DNA from: Fidelibacterota bacterium
GTDB taxonomy: Bacteria > Fidelibacterota > Marinisomatia > Marinisomatales > TCS55
Length of the DNA stretch: 8,206 nucleotides
Assembly: GCA_002704905.1 (NCBI GenBank)
Contig: PAIR01000025.1
Span: 1 to 8,206 of the forward strand
Direction: 5' to 3'
How positions within the stretch are numbered: the stretch's first letter is position 1; each line of letters opens with the position of its first letter. The notes beneath the pieces were generated by a model, which did not search any database, was not told where the DNA came from, and was given only the letters and a program-made list of their open reading frames with translations. This document shows, in pieces, positions 6,517-8,206 of this stretch. The position numbers and the translations under genes were made by a program.

Positions 6517-6662
6517 ATTGAGTATTATCCTAAATAATGTGGCGTTAAGGCGAGAGCGAATTTAATGCTTTTTCGGCCGGTGCGAAAGAAATCGATTAAA
6601 AATAATAAAAGAACTAATCTATATCGATCGAATCGAACATAACTAGTTCAGGCGTACTAAAA
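6517..6662. other. Intergenic region between M1 peptidase gene and VKOR cluster
   Basis: These 146 bp probably hold the end of the peptidase transcript and the start of the four-gene cluster. They contain small palindromes (AACTAGTT at 6641-6648, overlapping CGATCG/ATCGAT around 6621-6640) and a short GC-rich block (CGGCCGGTGCG, 6574-6584) in otherwise AT-rich DNA. I looked for a sigma70-type promoter on the minus strand and found only weak candidates, such as TTTCGC-17-TAAATT. Confidence 0.4.
6597..6649 (-). terminator. Weak rho-independent terminator candidate after the M1 peptidase gene
   Basis: On the minus strand GAACTA (complement at 6644-6649) and TAGTTC (complement at 6611-6616) form a 6-bp stem around a 27-nt spacer that can itself fold partly through CGATCG repeats. 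They are followed by a T-rich tract, TTTTATTATTTTTA (6610-6597). The position 14 bp after the stop codon is right, but the stem is short and AT-rich. Confidence 0.3.
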
Positions 6663-8206
6663 TCAAAACATAATTTGTCCGAGATTGCTAATATCAAAAC
6701 TAAATGAGATTCTTATTCTCTCTTTTATCCAATTCCAATCTTTGGCAATTTTTTGATCTAATTCCCAACTTTGGTAAAGTGGTAATATTATGGGGCCAAA
6801 CTTGAGCCCTACAGTGGTATATGTGTCTTTGAACTCTTCACCGCCAGCAAGATCTATAAAAAAGGGAACGTTCGGTGTAATATTTACGCCCCAAACAACT
6901 CCGGTTGTAGATAAGGGTAGGCCATCATTTTTATCTATCACATATCCTCGCATACCTGGACCTTGCTTAATATATTGATTTTTAAGAATAACCATCTCAG
7001 AGTTTCCTGTTCGGTCAAATACTACAGATGAAAAGTTTGGATCTACTCCACCACTGATAAAAGATTGGAATTGGTTTGGAACATTATCGTCGTTTAGAAA
7101 AGATCCAGCCCAGGTGCGAATATTTATTTCATATTTTTTTGAGAACTTTAAATTCAAATTGGCTTCTGTCCATGCGCTAGTAAACCCCTGTCCTAATTGA
7201 ATGCCTGCTTTAAATTGGGACTGATTAAGTATGCCGCTGAGGTTTCTACTGTAACTGTAGTCGATAGAAAATGTTGAGAAGGATCCAGTTTCATAAAGTA
7301 CTGTGTCTAAAACCCCTGATTCTATTGATGAATAATTTATATTTGCTGAAATATTCTTCGATTCTTCTTCGCCGTAACTGCCGTCAAATTTAATGGCTCC
7401 GCCTGTATTCCCTTGATATCGCATACCACTAAAACTTAGTGATGATGCTCTAAAAAAATTATTAGAATCAAAATTATTAATACGGTGAAACTTTAATACA
7501 GGTTGATTATTATTAAAATCCCACATCGGCTGAATAGATGTTGTGGATGTATATCCGGGAGTACCTCCTTTATAAAGCATAGCTCCAGGTGTCCAACCAT
7601 TATAAAAATTATAGCTAAATAACCACGGTAAAATATTTACCTCATGATCATAATAATTAGGTTGATCCCAGACCCAATTAAAATAAAGTTCTTTACGCGT
7701 TGAATTATTTTCACGTTTTACATCGGGCATATTTTCATCAGGATCAATAATCGCATACCAAGTTCCAACAGGACCTTGGACAGATTTCATCCAATCAAAT
7801 CCTTCTAGCCATCGCCTTTCCAATTCATTATGTTGACTTCCGTAGAAGACGACTTCGATAGGTGTTTTTAATTCACCATGGTTTGAAATAGTAAATTGAT
7901 TTCTTTTTTTATCAATTGAATAATCGAGATAATCCGTTGTTTCTAAAACACCCTCAAAATACCAGCTAAGGTCTTTATTTGTATGCTTTTCAAAGATTTT
8001 TCGTAAATCTTCAGGATATGGATGTTTAAACTTCCAGGTCTCAAAATAATCTTGCATAATCTCGTCCATTTTTTCATCACCTAAATAGTGTTGAAGAAAA
8101 CGGGTAAAAACAGCCGTCTTACTATAATTCAATCCATAATTGGATCCATTATATTCATTGGCTTTTAGACTAAGTGGCTGCACACTTGAGCTCTTTGCGG
8201 TCATGG
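6663..8206 (-). CDS. M1-family metallopeptidase with C-terminal outer-membrane barrel (5' partial)
   Basis: The frame is open to the window edge, so the N-terminus is missing; 513 residues are visible counting from the Met codon at 8202-8204, which is probably internal. The first 95 residues match the segment after the zinc site in M1 (gluzincin) peptidases: a YSKTAVF motif (Tyr27 being the likely catalytic Tyr of the YxKG-type element), then the helical FLQHYLGDEKMDEIMQDYFE, KHPYPEDLRKIFEK and LSWYFEGVLETTDYLDY. A beta-sandwich follows (about 96-165) with IDPDENMPDVKRENN. From about 185 to the end the sequence changes to alternating polar/hydrophobic strands rich in Ser, Asn, Gly and aromatics, and it ends RIRISFSFDISNLGQIMF, with a C-terminal Phe like the BAM beta-signal. 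I infer an exported peptidase tethered to the outer membrane by its own barrel. HExxH cannot be checked here. Confidence 0.82.
   Translation of the reverse strand, partial: MTAKSSSVQPLSLKANEYNGSNYGLNYSKTAVFTRFLQHYLGDEKMDEIMQDYFETWKFKHPYPEDLRKIFEKHTNKDLSWYFEGVLETTDYLDYSIDKKRNQFTISNHGELKTPIEVVFYGSQHNELERRWLEGFDWMKSVQGPVGTWYAIIDPDENMPDVKRENNSTRKELYFNWVWDQPNYYDHEVNILPWLFSYNFYNGWTPGAMLYKGGTPGYTSTTSIQPMWDFNNNQPVLKFHRINNFDSNNFFRASSLSFSGMRYQGNTGGAIKFDGSYGEEESKNISANINYSSIESGVLDTVLYETGSFSTFSIDYSYSRNLSGILNQSQFKAGIQLGQGFTSAWTEANLNLKFSKKYEINIRTWAGSFLNDDNVPNQFQSFISGGVDPNFSSVVFDRTGNSEMVILKNQYIKQGPGMRGYVIDKNDGLPLSTTGVVWGVNITPNVPFFIDLAGGEEFKDTYTTVGLKFGPIILPLYQSWELDQKIAKDWNWIKERIRISFSFDISNLGQIMF

Noticed and set aside
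6516..6533. GATAAT about 8 bases before the ATG of the 143-aa gene, suggesting a leaderless transcript
   Set aside because: No recognisable -35 is found 16-18 bases upstream, and an A/T-rich hexamer is expected by chance in this DNA.

Overview
The window is an AT-rich bacterial segment in which every recognisable gene lies on the minus strand, so transcription runs from high to low coordinates. The partial 16S rRNA gene at the low end contains, at 283-300, the complement of what I remember as the SAR406-97 probe target. This points to the marine SAR406 clade (Candidatus Marinimicrobia). The protein set fits a Gram-negative, FCB-like bacterium: an outer-membrane-type barrel, a periplasmic thiol-redox enzyme and an exported TPR protein. 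The taxonomic call rests on memory of one probe and on general gene character.

In the direction of transcription, the layout is as follows. (1) 8206-6663 holds the C-terminal part of an M1-family metallopeptidase; its N-terminus and HExxH site lie outside the window. It appears fused to an outer-membrane beta-barrel ending in Phe. (2) 6662-6517 is a 146-bp intergenic gap with a weak terminator candidate. (3) 6516-4790 is a tight four-gene cluster: an unrecognised 143-aa soluble protein, a VKOR-family thiol oxidase, a 63-aa membrane-anchored zinc ribbon and a seven-helix membrane protein. (4) 4710-560 holds tig (trigger factor), clpP, clpX and an exported TPR protein. tig-clpP-clpX is the classic nascent-chain folding and ATP-dependent proteolysis operon, with 3 nt between tig and clpP and a 1-nt stop/start overlap between clpP and clpX. 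(5) 576-392 is the rRNA promoter and leader region, with two tandem sigma70-like promoters, an A/T-rich upstream stretch and two perfect inverted repeats. (6) 391-1 is the 5' quarter of the 16S rRNA gene, continuing out of the window.

The most unusual points are in the Clp protease. The residue aligned with the catalytic Asp of ClpP is Asn (Ser104-His129-Asn178), and the co-transcribed ClpX has no N-terminal zinc-binding domain, although its ATPase, pore-loop, IGF and sensor motifs are intact. Together they suggest a naturally modified ClpXP. Other points are the M1 peptidase/barrel fusion, a degenerate PPIase domain in trigger factor, and the small VKOR / zinc-ribbon / seven-helix membrane cluster, whose joint role is unknown.
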